Counted from the first letter of the stretch, positions 8,975-17,080 are shown. The stretch: 64,000 bases of DNA from Roseovarius litoreus (GCF_900142765.1 NZ_FRCB01000001.1:248001-312000), one strand, 5' to 3'. A program made the numbers and translations. The notes: generated by a model from the letters alone, not told the origin.

Positions 8975-9805
8975 ATGGTGCTTTCATCGCTCAAACGCTA
9001 CATCGCCTCGCTGCCGAAACGGCGGATCGAGGCGCGTCTCGCCCAAACGGGCAACCGGCTTTGTGTCCTCGGCATCGTCAAAAACGAGGTCGAGGCGATC
9101 GACGAGTGGGTCGAACATTACCTTTGGCAGGGCGCCGCCGGGATTTTCGTGATCGACAATGGCAGCGATGACGGCACCCTCGAGGCCCTGCAGAAATGGG
9201 TCGAGCGCGGCAAGGTCGAGCTTATCCAACTGAACAAACCGCACCGCCAGCGCCAGCATTACTGGACCGCGATCAAGGCTTTTCGGCTGCGCCAGCGATT
9301 TGAATGGCTGCTCATCGCCGATGCCGATGAATTCTGGTTCTGCCGCGATGGCAGCACCCTGCAGCACAAGCTCGACACGCTCGAGGGCATCGACTGGGTC
9401 AAGCTGATCTATGCCCGCTGGACACTCTTCGGCAGTTCCGGCCATGACGAACAGCCCGCCAGCATCCGCAAGGGCTTTGTCCATCGGCAAGAGGCGTTTG
9501 GCTCGCTGCTTCATGCGAAATGGATCTGCCGTACCGCCGATCTCAAACGCTTCGGCATGCTCGACATCCACCGTGTGCGCGGCATCTGCTCGTCCAAGAC
9601 CGTGATGCTGGACGATATCTTCCAGGTCAACCATTATCAGATCCAGAGCCGCTCATTCTACACGCGCAAGAAGCTTACACGCGGAGATGTGATTTCTGCA
9701 CGCAATATTCGTCACATACAAAATTTCGAGGAGCTGGACCAAAGATGCACTGTCCGGGACGATACGCTCGCCAATAGGGTGCCAGACGACTCCAGAAACA
9801 CGTAA
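8975..9805 (+). CDS. Glycosyltransferase (GT2/GT92-like)
   Basis: I choose ATG 8975, seven bases after the acyltransferase stop. Earlier in-frame codons overlap that gene. The 276-residue protein starts a GT-A fold at NRLCVLGIVKNEVEAIDEWV. It then has VIDNGSDDGTLEAL and the metal site LLIADADEFWF, the pattern of the GT92/DUF23-like branch of family 2 transferases. It has no membrane helix. The distance and direction suggest one transcript with acyltransferase copy 1, perhaps making the sugar residue that the acyltransferase modifies, which is inference. The last 40 residues, after the FYTRKKLTRGD segment, look poorly conserved, and the gene ends just before the duplicated leader of copy 2. 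Confidence 0.82.
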   Translation: MVLSSLKRYIASLPKRRIEARLAQTGNRLCVLGIVKNEVEAIDEWVEHYLWQGAAGIFVIDNGSDDGTLEALQKWVERGKVELIQLNKPHRQRQHYWTAIKAFRLRQRFEWLLIADADEFWFCRDGSTLQHKLDTLEGIDWVKLIYARWTLFGSSGHDEQPASIRKGFVHRQEAFGSLLHAKWICRTADLKRFGMLDIHRVRGICSSKTVMLDDIFQVNHYQIQSRSFYTRKKLTRGDVISARNIRHIQNFEELDQRCTVRDDTLANRVPDDSRNT

Positions 9806-9859
9806 GACCAGACATCATGCGAAACTTGGGCTTTATACTCGGTGCGCACGAAACTATGA

Positions 9860-10971
9860 GGGCGCAACACGGATCAAACGGGAGCGTCGCGGCGCGCCAT
9901 GAAATACAGAGCTGAGATCGACGGGCTGCGCACGGTGGCGGTGGTGCCGGTGGTGCTGTTCCATGCCGGCTGGGACGTGTTCTCGGGCGGTTATGTCGGC
10001 GTCGATGTGTTCTTCGTGATCTCGGGCTTTCTCATCACCTCGATCATCATCGGCGAACGCGCCGAGGGGCGTTTCTCCATCCTGCGCTTTTACGAGCGCC
10101 GCGCCCGCCGCATCCTGCCCGCCCTTTTCGTCGTGCTCGCCGCCACCCTGCCCTTCGCATGGGCCTGGATGCCGCCCGACGCGTTCGAGGATTTCCTGCG
10201 CAGCCTCGCTTTCGCAGCCCTTTTCATCTCGAACGTGCATTTCTGGGAATATTCGGGCTATTTCGCGCAAGCCTCGGAAATGCGCCCGCTTCTGCACACC
10301 TGGAGCCTCGCGGTCGAGGAGCAATATTACGTCTTTTTCCCGCTCCTGATGGCCGCCCTCGGCGCCTTCAGCCGCCGCAAGCATATCGCGGTGATCGGGG
10401 TTCTGGCCTTCCTGTCGCTCGCGCTCAGCGAATGGGGCTGGCGGAACTATCCGGAAGAAAACTTCTTCTTCACATTCTCCCGCATGTGGGAGCTGTTTGC
10501 AGGCTCGCTTTGCGCCTTCATCGCCTTCCGCCGCGAGCTGCGGGGCAACCAGATCCTGTCGCTCATCGGCATGGGCCTGATCCTGTGGTCAGTCTTCGCC
10601 TATGACGCCTCGGTGCCCTTTCCTTCGGTCTATACGCTGGTGCCGGTCATCGGCACGGCCCTAGTTCTGCTCTTTGCCCAACAGGGTACGGCGGTCGCCT
10701 GGGTCCTGTCGCGCAAGCTGCCGGTGGCCATCGGGCTGATCAGCTATTCGGCCTATCTCTGGCACCAGCCGCTTCTGGCCTTCGCGCGCATCCGCAGCCT
10801 GCATGAGCCATCCCTTTGGCTGATGAGCGGGCTAGCGCTGGCCAGTTTCGCGCTCGCCGCCCTTACCTGGCACTATGTCGAACAGCCCTTCCGCTCGGGC
10901 CCCCACCGCATGCTCCTGCCCGCGCGCCCCGCCCTCTTCGGCGCCAGCCTCGCCGGCATCGCCGCCTTCGC
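9860..10971 (+). repeat. Acyltransferase array, homologous unit 2
   Basis: This unit shares the GGCGCAACACGGATC leader with unit 1 and stays nearly identical to units 1 and 3 until about 10971. There GCCGCCTTCG runs into unrelated sequence. The break is about 75 bases earlier than the one separating units 1 and 3. Confidence 0.85.
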
Positions 10972-11824
10972 GGCAATCGGCATGGCCGGAAAATCCACCG
11001 ACTGGAGCAATGCCGCATTCGCCAGCCCGATGATGCGCGCCTATGGGCAATCCCTTCGCATCAATCACGGGCTGAACGATGCCTGCGCCGACAGTTTCAA
11101 GGCCCCCGAAGCCTGCCGCACCGGCGACGCGCCCGAGCTTCTGATCTGGGGCGACAGCTATGCCATGCATCTGGTGCCGGGCTTTCTGGCCTCGGACCCC
11201 GCCCCAGTTCTCAAGCAAAGCACGATCTATTCCTGCAGCCCCGTCCTCGGCGTGACCGCCACGACCGACCGGGCCACAGAACACGCGCTGCATTGTCTGA
11301 ATTTCAACGCGCGCACCCTTGATTGGCTGGCGGGCCAGGACAGCGTCACACATGTGGTGCTGTCCTCACCCTTCCATCTGGTCGGCACCAATCTGCTCAC
11401 CTCCGAGGGCAAGATCATCCCTGCAGGCGACAACACCGACCTGCTGATCGCGGCCATGCAGAATACCGTCACCGCCATTCGCGCGCTTGGCAAGAAGGTC
11501 ATCGTCTTTGCCCCCACGCCCAGCCTCGGCACGGATCTTGGCACTTGTGCGGTCAAGGCGATCGCCTATCTCAACGACGAAGCCTATTGCGACTTCGATC
11601 AGGCCAGCGCCCGCAACGCGGCACTCGAGACATTCTTCGACCGGCTGGCGCAAGTGGTGCCGGTCGTGACCCTCGAAGACATGATTTGCGACGGTACGCG
11701 CTGCGATGTGGTGCAGGACGGCGTCGTGCTCTATCGCGATGCGGGCCACCTGTCGATCCCCGGATCACGGTGGCTGGGTGCCCGACATGATTTCTGGGGC
11801 CTCACCCGTAACCGGGCCGAGTGA
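9899..11824 (+). CDS. Acyltransferase-3/SGNH fusion, copy 2 (different SGNH half)
   Basis: The 641-residue protein has a membrane half (residues 1 to about 358) almost identical to copies 1 and 3. The visible changes are few, such as QYYVFFPLL for QYYLLFPLL and TWHYVEQPF for TWRYVEQPF. The SGNH half is of another type, with LLIWGDSYAMHLVPGF near residue 418 and DAGHLSIPGSRW near residue 614. It is shorter and lacks the GCPPLL segment of the other two. The predicted reaction is O-acylation of a cell-envelope glycan, with a specificity distinct from its neighbours. It carries the same leader as copy 1. Copy 3 follows directly, with an in-frame GTG overlapping this stop by four bases. Confidence 0.92.
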   Translation: MKYRAEIDGLRTVAVVPVVLFHAGWDVFSGGYVGVDVFFVISGFLITSIIIGERAEGRFSILRFYERRARRILPALFVVLAATLPFAWAWMPPDAFEDFLRSLAFAALFISNVHFWEYSGYFAQASEMRPLLHTWSLAVEEQYYVFFPLLMAALGAFSRRKHIAVIGVLAFLSLALSEWGWRNYPEENFFFTFSRMWELFAGSLCAFIAFRRELRGNQILSLIGMGLILWSVFAYDASVPFPSVYTLVPVIGTALVLLFAQQGTAVAWVLSRKLPVAIGLISYSAYLWHQPLLAFARIRSLHEPSLWLMSGLALASFALAALTWHYVEQPFRSGPHRMLLPARPALFGASLAGIAAFAAIGMAGKSTDWSNAAFASPMMRAYGQSLRINHGLNDACADSFKAPEACRTGDAPELLIWGDSYAMHLVPGFLASDPAPVLKQSTIYSCSPVLGVTATTDRATEHALHCLNFNARTLDWLAGQDSVTHVVLSSPFHLVGTNLLTSEGKIIPAGDNTDLLIAAMQNTVTAIRALGKKVIVFAPTPSLGTDLGTCAVKAIAYLNDEAYCDFDQASARNAALETFFDRLAQVVPVVTLEDMICDGTRCDVVQDGVVLYRDAGHLSIPGSRWLGARHDFWGLTRNRAE

Positions 11825-11862
11825 GCGAGCGACATGATGAGCAACGAGACATCCAAAAGGCC

Positions 11863-13014
11863 CGCGCCATGAAGTACAGAGCTGAGATCGACGGGCTGCG
11901 CACGGTGGCGGTGGTGCCGGTGGTGCTGTTCCATGCCGGCTGGGACGTGTTCTCGGGCGGCTATGTCGGCGTCGATGTGTTCTTCGTGATCTCGGGCTTT
12001 CTCATCACCTCGATCATCATCGGCGAACGCGCCGAGGGCCGTTTCTCCATCCTGCGCTTTTACGAGCGCCGCGCCCGGCGCATTCTGCCCGCACTTTTCG
12101 TGGTGCTCGCCGCGACGCTACCCTTTGCATGGGCCTGGATGCCGCCCGACGCGTTCGAGGATTTCCTGCGCAGCCTCGCTTTCGCAGCCCTTTTCATCTC
12201 GAACGTGCATTTCTGGGAATATTCCGGCTATTTCGCCCAGGCCTCGGAAATGCGCCCACTTCTGCACACCTGGAGCCTCGCGGTCGAGGAACAATATTAC
12301 CTTCTCTTCCCGCTCTTGATGGCCGCCCTTGGCGCCTTCAGCCGCCGCAAGCATATCGCGGTGATCGGGGTGCTGGCCTTCCTGTCGCTCGCGCTTAGCG
12401 AATGGGGCTGGCGCAACTACCCGGAAGAAAACTTCTTCTTCACCTTCTCGCGCATGTGGGAGCTGTTTGCAGGCTCGCTTTGCGCCTTCATCGCCTTTCG
12501 CCGCGAGCTGCGCGGCAACCAGATCCTGTCGCTCATCGGCATGGGCCTGATCCTGTGGTCGGTCTTCGCCTATGACGCCTCGGTGCCCTTTCCTTCGGTC
12601 TACACACTGGTGCCGGTCATCGGCACAGCGCTGGTGCTGCTCTTTGCCCAACAGGGTACGGCCGTCGCCTGGGTGCTGTCGCGCAAGCTGCCCGTCGCAA
12701 TCGGACTGATCAGCTATTCGGCCTATCTCTGGCACCAGCCGCTTCTGGCCTTCGCGCGCATCCGCAGCCTGCATGAGCCCTCACTCTGGCTCATGAGCGG
12801 GCTGGCGCTGGCCAGTTTCGCGCTTGCCGCCCTCACCTGGCGCTATGTCGAACAGCCCTTCCGCTCGGGCCCCCACCGCATGCTCCTGCCCGCTCGCCCC
12901 GCCCTCTTCGGCGCCAGCCTCGCCGGAATCGCCGCCTTCGCCGCCTTCGGCTTCACCGGCCTCGCCGCCGACTGGAGCAACGCGCGCCTCACCGCGAAAA
13001 TGACGCCGTTCTAC
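11863..13014 (+). repeat. Acyltransferase array, homologous unit 3
   Basis: Homology to units 1 and 2 begins just before the start codon (CGCGCCATGAA) and, against unit 1, continues to TTCTAC at 13014. Silent differences are scattered in blocks that agree now with unit 1 and now with unit 2. Confidence 0.85.
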
Positions 13015-13890
13015 TCGGAATTTCTGCAAACTACCCACGGCATGTCCCACCCGGAAGGCTGCACCGGCTTTGGCGATGTCGGACAGGCGCCGCAACTGGT
13101 GTGCCCTGTCCATGATTACGCGGATGCGACGCAAACCATCGCCGTGTTCGGCGACAGCCATGCCGACGCGATCCTGCCCGCCTTCGAGGCTTTTGCCGAC
13201 AACACACGAACCAAGGTGGTCAAGATGGGAACGGCCGGCTGCCCGCCCCTTCTGGGCGTCTATGTTTGGAACGGAAATTATGCGCTTGGCGTTTGCCACG
13301 CAGCCGCCGAGGCACAGGCAAAATTCGTTCAGGAAAACGATATCTCGGCTGTGGTGCTGGTCGCCCGTTGGTCACTTTATACGCAAGCCGGTTACGAGGG
13401 GCATGGTCGGCACTATCTGCTCAATGACGAAAACGCACTGCAAACCGGCGGGCCGTCGGCCTCGCGCGCCGTATTCGAGGCAGCAGTCCGGCGCACCGCC
13501 GAGTTCTATGCGGGACTTGGCGTCAAGCTCTTCGTCGTCGAACAGATCCCTCAACTGACCTTCGAGCCGAAGGACATCGTCTATGCGGCCCTGTTCCAGG
13601 ACCGGAGCGGCGAAAGCGCCTTGAGCTTCTTTGATCTGCAAACCCTGCCCGCAGAGCGTCACCAGACCTTGCAAAGCTACAACTTGGGCGTTTTTCAGAG
13701 CGTCGAAGACCTGACGCTTGTATCCTTCGGAGATGCCTTCCTGCGCGATGGCGCCTTCCATTGGGCCTTTGACGGCAAAAGCGCCTATAGCGATGCCAAT
13801 CACCTCTCGATCCACGGCGCACGCATGTTGCAGGATCGGGTCCAACACATGCTCCAGAGCACACGGCAAGCCCCGGCCGTTACCGACTGA
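11869..13890 (+). CDS. Acyltransferase-3/SGNH fusion, copy 3
   Basis: I choose ATG 11869 because MKYRAEIDGLR begins here in all copies. A GTG at 11821 is in frame and overlaps the previous stop as GTGA, so translational coupling from there is possible and would add 16 residues. The 673-residue protein has the shared membrane acyltransferase-3 half and an SGNH half related to copy 1 but clearly diverged. AVFGDSHADAILPAF lies near residue 428, GCPPLLGVYVW is shared, and ANHLSIHGA lies near the end. Copies 1 and 3 also share the junction peptide ending TAKMTPFYS, which copy 2 lacks. The role is inferred to be O-acylation of a surface polysaccharide at the periplasmic face. Confidence 0.92.
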   Translation: MKYRAEIDGLRTVAVVPVVLFHAGWDVFSGGYVGVDVFFVISGFLITSIIIGERAEGRFSILRFYERRARRILPALFVVLAATLPFAWAWMPPDAFEDFLRSLAFAALFISNVHFWEYSGYFAQASEMRPLLHTWSLAVEEQYYLLFPLLMAALGAFSRRKHIAVIGVLAFLSLALSEWGWRNYPEENFFFTFSRMWELFAGSLCAFIAFRRELRGNQILSLIGMGLILWSVFAYDASVPFPSVYTLVPVIGTALVLLFAQQGTAVAWVLSRKLPVAIGLISYSAYLWHQPLLAFARIRSLHEPSLWLMSGLALASFALAALTWRYVEQPFRSGPHRMLLPARPALFGASLAGIAAFAAFGFTGLAADWSNARLTAKMTPFYSEFLQTTHGMSHPEGCTGFGDVGQAPQLVCPVHDYADATQTIAVFGDSHADAILPAFEAFADNTRTKVVKMGTAGCPPLLGVYVWNGNYALGVCHAAAEAQAKFVQENDISAVVLVARWSLYTQAGYEGHGRHYLLNDENALQTGGPSASRAVFEAAVRRTAEFYAGLGVKLFVVEQIPQLTFEPKDIVYAALFQDRSGESALSFFDLQTLPAERHQTLQSYNLGVFQSVEDLTLVSFGDAFLRDGAFHWAFDGKSAYSDANHLSIHGARMLQDRVQHMLQSTRQAPAVTD

Positions 13891-13959
13891 CGCGGTTCTG
13901 CATATGGCGGCCCTCGCATACTCTTTCCCTGTCCGGCGAAAACCCCTAAGACAATCGCG

Positions 13960-15006
13960 ATGAGCACGCGCCCCGATATCGCAATCAAAGCCTTCGTGCC
14001 CGAAACCGTGCACAAACGCGACATCTTCTCCGAGACCATCTCGGGGCATCTCGAAGGCGTCAGCGATTTTCCGGTCGTCCTGCGCAAACTCGACACCGTG
14101 CCGATCTATGCCCGTGCAATCGCGTGGGCGCTCGCGCGTCGCGAGACCCGTGCCCTGCGCGCCGTCACCGGGATCGAAGGCTGCCCCCTGCTGATCCGCG
14201 TCGATCGCAGTGGCCTGCTGCGCAGCTGGACCCAAGGGACACCGCTGCAGCTGGCAAAGCCCTCCGATCCGGCGTGGTACCGCGACGCAAAACGCCTGCT
14301 GCGCCAGATGCGCCGCGCCGGTGTGACCCATAACGACATCGCCAAACCGCAGAACTGGCTGATGACACCCGCAGGCCGCGCCGCAGTGATCGATTTTCAG
14401 CTGGCCACCGTGCATCGCCGCCGGGGCAAGCTCTTCCGGATCATGGCCCGCGAGGATCTGCGCCATCTGCTCAAGCAGAAACGCGCCTATGCCCCGGATC
14501 TGCTCACCCCTTCCGAATCCCGGATGCTGGCGCAAAAAGCGCTGCCTGCGCAAATCTGGATGGCCACCGGCAAGCGCCTTTACAATTTCATCACCCGACG
14601 CCTGATGAACTGGTCGGATGGGGAAGGCACCGAGGACCGGATCGAACGCGATGGCCCCGGCCTGCGCGCGGCGCTCCTGAAACACCCGAATGTCACGGAT
14701 ATCGCGCTTTACACCTACGCACGCCCTGCCAAGGGTGTGGGGCTTTACGCTTTCGTGGAAACCGATCTCGATGCCGGTCGCATCTCGGCGCTGACCCCCG
14801 ATCCCGCCCCCGATCTCATGCAGCCGGTCGCAAGACTGCCGCGCGACGCCGCCGGCGCCATCCGCCATGACGCCTTGCAGCTTGTCGCCACGAACCGGCT
14901 CGACGAGCTCACCGGCCTGACCGCCACAGACCCCGAGCTCGAGCGCGTGCTGAAACCGATCGTCGCGGACCGGCTCAACCTGACCGACCGTGTGCTTCGG
15001 TCCTGA
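13960..15006 (+). CDS. Kinase-fold protein (RIO/LPS-kinase-like)
   Basis: The 348-residue protein has a protein-kinase-like catalytic core. THNDIAKPQNWLM near residue 128 gives the catalytic aspartate and the asparagine, and AAVIDFQLATVHRR near residue 145 gives the metal-binding aspartate. The N-terminal lobe (residues 20-100) is short, and the C-terminal 150 residues are a separate region with no motif I recognise. Such small kinases in Gram-negative bacteria act either on proteins or on lipopolysaccharide core sugars. The position at the end of a polysaccharide block favours the latter, but this is inference. A conserved intergenic hairpin unit lies between it and the convergent pseudouridine synthase. 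Confidence 0.75.
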   Translation: MSTRPDIAIKAFVPETVHKRDIFSETISGHLEGVSDFPVVLRKLDTVPIYARAIAWALARRETRALRAVTGIEGCPLLIRVDRSGLLRSWTQGTPLQLAKPSDPAWYRDAKRLLRQMRRAGVTHNDIAKPQNWLMTPAGRAAVIDFQLATVHRRRGKLFRIMAREDLRHLLKQKRAYAPDLLTPSESRMLAQKALPAQIWMATGKRLYNFITRRLMNWSDGEGTEDRIERDGPGLRAALLKHPNVTDIALYTYARPAKGVGLYAFVETDLDAGRISALTPDPAPDLMQPVARLPRDAAGAIRHDALQLVATNRLDELTGLTATDPELERVLKPIVADRLNLTDRVLRS

Positions 15007-15014
15007 CCGGGTTT

Positions 15015-15090
15015 GGGGGCCTTGCCCCCGACATTGAAATCCTTGCGGGATTTCAATGCCTCCCCCAGGATATTTCCAGCCAGAAGAAAC
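15015..15090 (+). repeat. Intergenic hairpin repeat, copy R1
   Basis: A GGGGGC/GCCCCC stem (15015-15029) is followed by an ATTGAAATCC/GGATTTCAAT stem (15033-15057) and then CAGGATATTT and CAGCCAGAAGAAAC. Three further copies occur at 21458-21508, 35144-35216 and 37891-38055. This one sits between two convergent genes and probably ends transcription from one or both sides. Confidence 0.75.
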
Positions 15091-15163
15091 ATGAGCGCGG
15101 CGCGTCTTTCATCGTTCCCCAAATACTCCCGCCGGAGGCCCCCACCCGCCCGAAGCACGCCGC

Positions 15164-15811
15164 TCAGAAAGGGGTCTTGGCCCGAAACCGCAGGCCCATG
15201 CCGCCATCGGGATGACGCAGGCGCAATTCTTCGGAATGCAGCATCAAGCGGGGATGATCCGCGGCGGCACCGCTGGCATAGAGCGGATCGCCCAGGATGG
15301 GATGCCCAAGCGCCAGCATATGCACTCGCAACTGGTGGCTGCGCCCGGTCTTCGGCGCCAGCCGCACCCTTGTCTCGCCTTGCGCATGGCGCAGCACCCG
15401 CCAATCGGTCAGCGCGGGTTTGCCGGTCTCGTGGCACACTTTCTGCAGCGGACGGTTCGGCCAGTCGACGATCAGCGGCAGATCCACCGTGCCGGCCTTC
15501 GGCTCAAGCATCCCCCAGACCCGGGCCACATAGGTCTTCTTCATCTGCCGTTTTTCGAATTGCAGGCCCAGATGCCGTTGCGCATGCGGGCTCAGCGCAA
15601 AGACCATGACACCCGATGTGTCGCGGTCCAGACGATGCACCAGCAGCGCATTCGGAAACGCCTCCTGCACCCGCGCGATCAGGCAATCGGCCAGATGCGG
15701 CCCCTTGCCCGGCACCGACAGAAGACCCGCAGGCTTGTTGACCACGAGGATCTCGTGATCATCGTGCAGCACCTCGAGAGGCACCTGTGGCGGTGAGTAT
15801 GCACTGTCCAT
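15164..15811 (-). CDS. RluA-family RNA pseudouridine synthase
   Basis: The 215-residue protein has the RluA core. ILVVNKPAGLLSVPGKGP opens the domain, and LLVHRLDRDTSGVMVFAL near residue 60 has the catalytic aspartate in HRLDRDTSG. KKTYVARVWG and GRSHQLRVHMLALGHPILGD follow. Its small size and lack of an S4 domain fit the RluA (23S rRNA 746/tRNA 32) branch rather than RluC or RluD, although the exact target base is not decidable by eye. It is divergent from the methionine sulfoxide reductase gene, with about 80 bases between their starts. Confidence 0.93.
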   Translation of the reverse strand: MDSAYSPPQVPLEVLHDDHEILVVNKPAGLLSVPGKGPHLADCLIARVQEAFPNALLVHRLDRDTSGVMVFALSPHAQRHLGLQFEKRQMKKTYVARVWGMLEPKAGTVDLPLIVDWPNRPLQKVCHETGKPALTDWRVLRHAQGETRVRLAPKTGRSHQLRVHMLALGHPILGDPLYASGAAADHPRLMLHSEELRLRHPDGGMGLRFRAKTPF

Positions 15812-15891
15812 GCGCGGCGCTCTACAGCACCTTGAGCGGTGATGCCACAGCCCTCTGGTCTCGTGGCGCGGCCTGTGGCATGAGAGGACCC

Positions 15892-16347
15892 ATGCGCATC
15901 GATTATCCCACCATCTCGAAAACCATTGCAGCCCTGACCGAAGGCGAAACCGATGCCATCGCCCTGATGGCCACGATCGTCTGCGAGCTGCATCATGCAG
16001 ATGACCGCTTCGACTGGACCGGGTTCTACAGGGTCACCGCTCCCGAGCTTTTGAAGATCGGCCCCTATCAGGGCGGGCATGGCTGTCTTGTGATCCCCTT
16101 CTCGCGGGGGGTTTGCGGGGCTGCGGCCCGCACGCGAGAGGTGCAGCTTGTCGACGATGTCGATGCGTTCGCCGATCACATCGCCTGTTCCAGCTCGACC
16201 CGTTCGGAAATCGTGCTGCCTGTCTTCGATGGCGCTGGCCGGGTCATCGCCGTTCTGGATATCGACAGCGACCGTCCCGCCGCTTTCGATCAGGCCGATG
16301 CCGACGGGCTGGCCGCGATCCTGAGCGACGTGTTCGGCAAGCTCTGA
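15892..16347 (+). CDS. msrC: Free methionine-(R)-sulfoxide reductase (GAF domain)
   Basis: I choose ATG 15892, preceded by GAGAGGA, since the in-frame codons from 15787 overlap the divergent gene's start. The 151-residue GAF-domain protein contains DWTGFYRV, GGHGCLVIPFSRGVCGAAAR and ADHIACSSSTRSEIVLPVF. Its cysteines at 65, 75 and 99 reproduce the 10- and 24-residue spacing of the three redox cysteines of the E. coli and yeast enzymes. It reduces free methionine-R-sulfoxide in the cytoplasm, probably with thioredoxin as donor. It appears monocistronic, and the next gene has its own operator region. Confidence 0.93.
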   Translation: MRIDYPTISKTIAALTEGETDAIALMATIVCELHHADDRFDWTGFYRVTAPELLKIGPYQGGHGCLVIPFSRGVCGAAARTREVQLVDDVDAFADHIACSSSTRSEIVLPVFDGAGRVIAVLDIDSDRPAAFDQADADGLAAILSDVFGKL

Positions 16348-16410
16348 ACCAGCCTTCCGCGCAACGCCTGTACCCGGTCCACCGACATCTCGCATGCGCT
16401 GCAGCGCGGC

Positions 16411-16435
16411 GTGAAATTTCCTTTGATTTTTTCAC
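16411..16435 (+). promoter_or_regulatory. Candidate operator 1 for the XRE-cupin regulator
   Basis: GTGAAA at 16411-16416 and TTTCAC at 16430-16435 form an inverted repeat with a 13-base spacer. An identically built site starts 39 bases downstream. Such paired palindromes in front of a regulator gene usually mean autoregulation, which is inference here. Confidence 0.6.
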
Positions 16436-16449
16436 GGAATCGCGCCACC

Positions 16450-16474
16450 GTGAAATTCGACGCCGATTTTTCAC
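16450..16474 (+). promoter_or_regulatory. Candidate operator 2 for the XRE-cupin regulator
   Basis: GTGAAA at 16450-16455 and TTTCAC at 16469-16474, again with a 13-base spacer, repeat the layout of operator 1. The start codon of the regulator lies 24 bases downstream, so a bound protein would block the promoter or the leader. Confidence 0.6.
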
Positions 16475-16497
16475 AGCCGACCGAAAGCCGCCACCGC

Positions 16498-17070
16498 ATG
16501 CATCAGACAGATGTCAGCCGCGCCCAGACCCTCGGGGCCGATCTGCGCGCCCTGCGCAAGGCGCGCGGCCTGACGCTGGCCGAGCTTGCCGACAGTCTCG
16601 GTCGCTCGGTCGGCTGGCTCAGCCAGGTGGAGCGCGATCTTTCCGAGCCGTCGATCTCGGATCTGCGCCTGATCGCCGAGCAGCTTGGTGTGCCGATGTC
16701 CCTGCTTTTCGGCCATGCAAGCGCGCCCGCCAATGAACAGGGCTATGTGGTGCGCGCCGGCGCCCGCCGCCCCATGGGATCGGGCGAGGAAGGGCTGATC
16801 GAGGAATTGCTCTCGCCCGATCTCACCGATGATTTCGAGGTCATTCACTCCACCTTCCGGCCCGGCTCGCGCATGCAATCCCCGGCCCAACGCCCGACGC
16901 AGGAAGTGGGCTACATCATCTCGGGTCGGCTGGAGCTGAGCATCGGCAATCGCCGCTTCAGCGTGGGTCCGGGCGACAGTTTCCGCTTTCGTGGCGAGCC
17001 CTACAGCTGGGCCAATCCGCATGACACCCCCTGCGTTGCGATCTGGGTCATCGCGCCGCCGGTTTATTGA
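16498..17070 (+). CDS. XRE-family HTH regulator with C-terminal cupin domain
   Basis: The start is ATG 16498. Upstream in-frame codons would translate the two palindromes. Residues about 13-68 are a Cro/C1-type helix-turn-helix (LRALRKARGLTLAELADSLG, then WLSQVERDLSEPSISDL). Residues about 110-187 form a cupin with EVGYIISGRLELSIG and FSVGPGDSFRFRGEPYSW, a small-molecule sensor fold. Proteins with this layout (PuuR/SutR type) often control amine or amino acid catabolism and transport. The LysE exporter starts 11 bases downstream and the demethylation genes follow in the same direction, so it is a likely local regulator of that set, by inference. Confidence 0.9.
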   Translation: MHQTDVSRAQTLGADLRALRKARGLTLAELADSLGRSVGWLSQVERDLSEPSISDLRLIAEQLGVPMSLLFGHASAPANEQGYVVRAGARRPMGSGEEGLIEELLSPDLTDDFEVIHSTFRPGSRMQSPAQRPTQEVGYIISGRLELSIGNRRFSVGPGDSFRFRGEPYSWANPHDTPCVAIWVIAPPVY

Positions 17071-17080
17071 GAGCGCGCGC

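Noticed and set aside
7303-8994. Long minus-strand open frames opposite the acyltransferases, aldehyde dehydrogenase and flavoproteins
   Set aside because: They repeat in the same relative frame opposite each copy and have no starts with ribosome sites or recognisable domains, so they are shadows.
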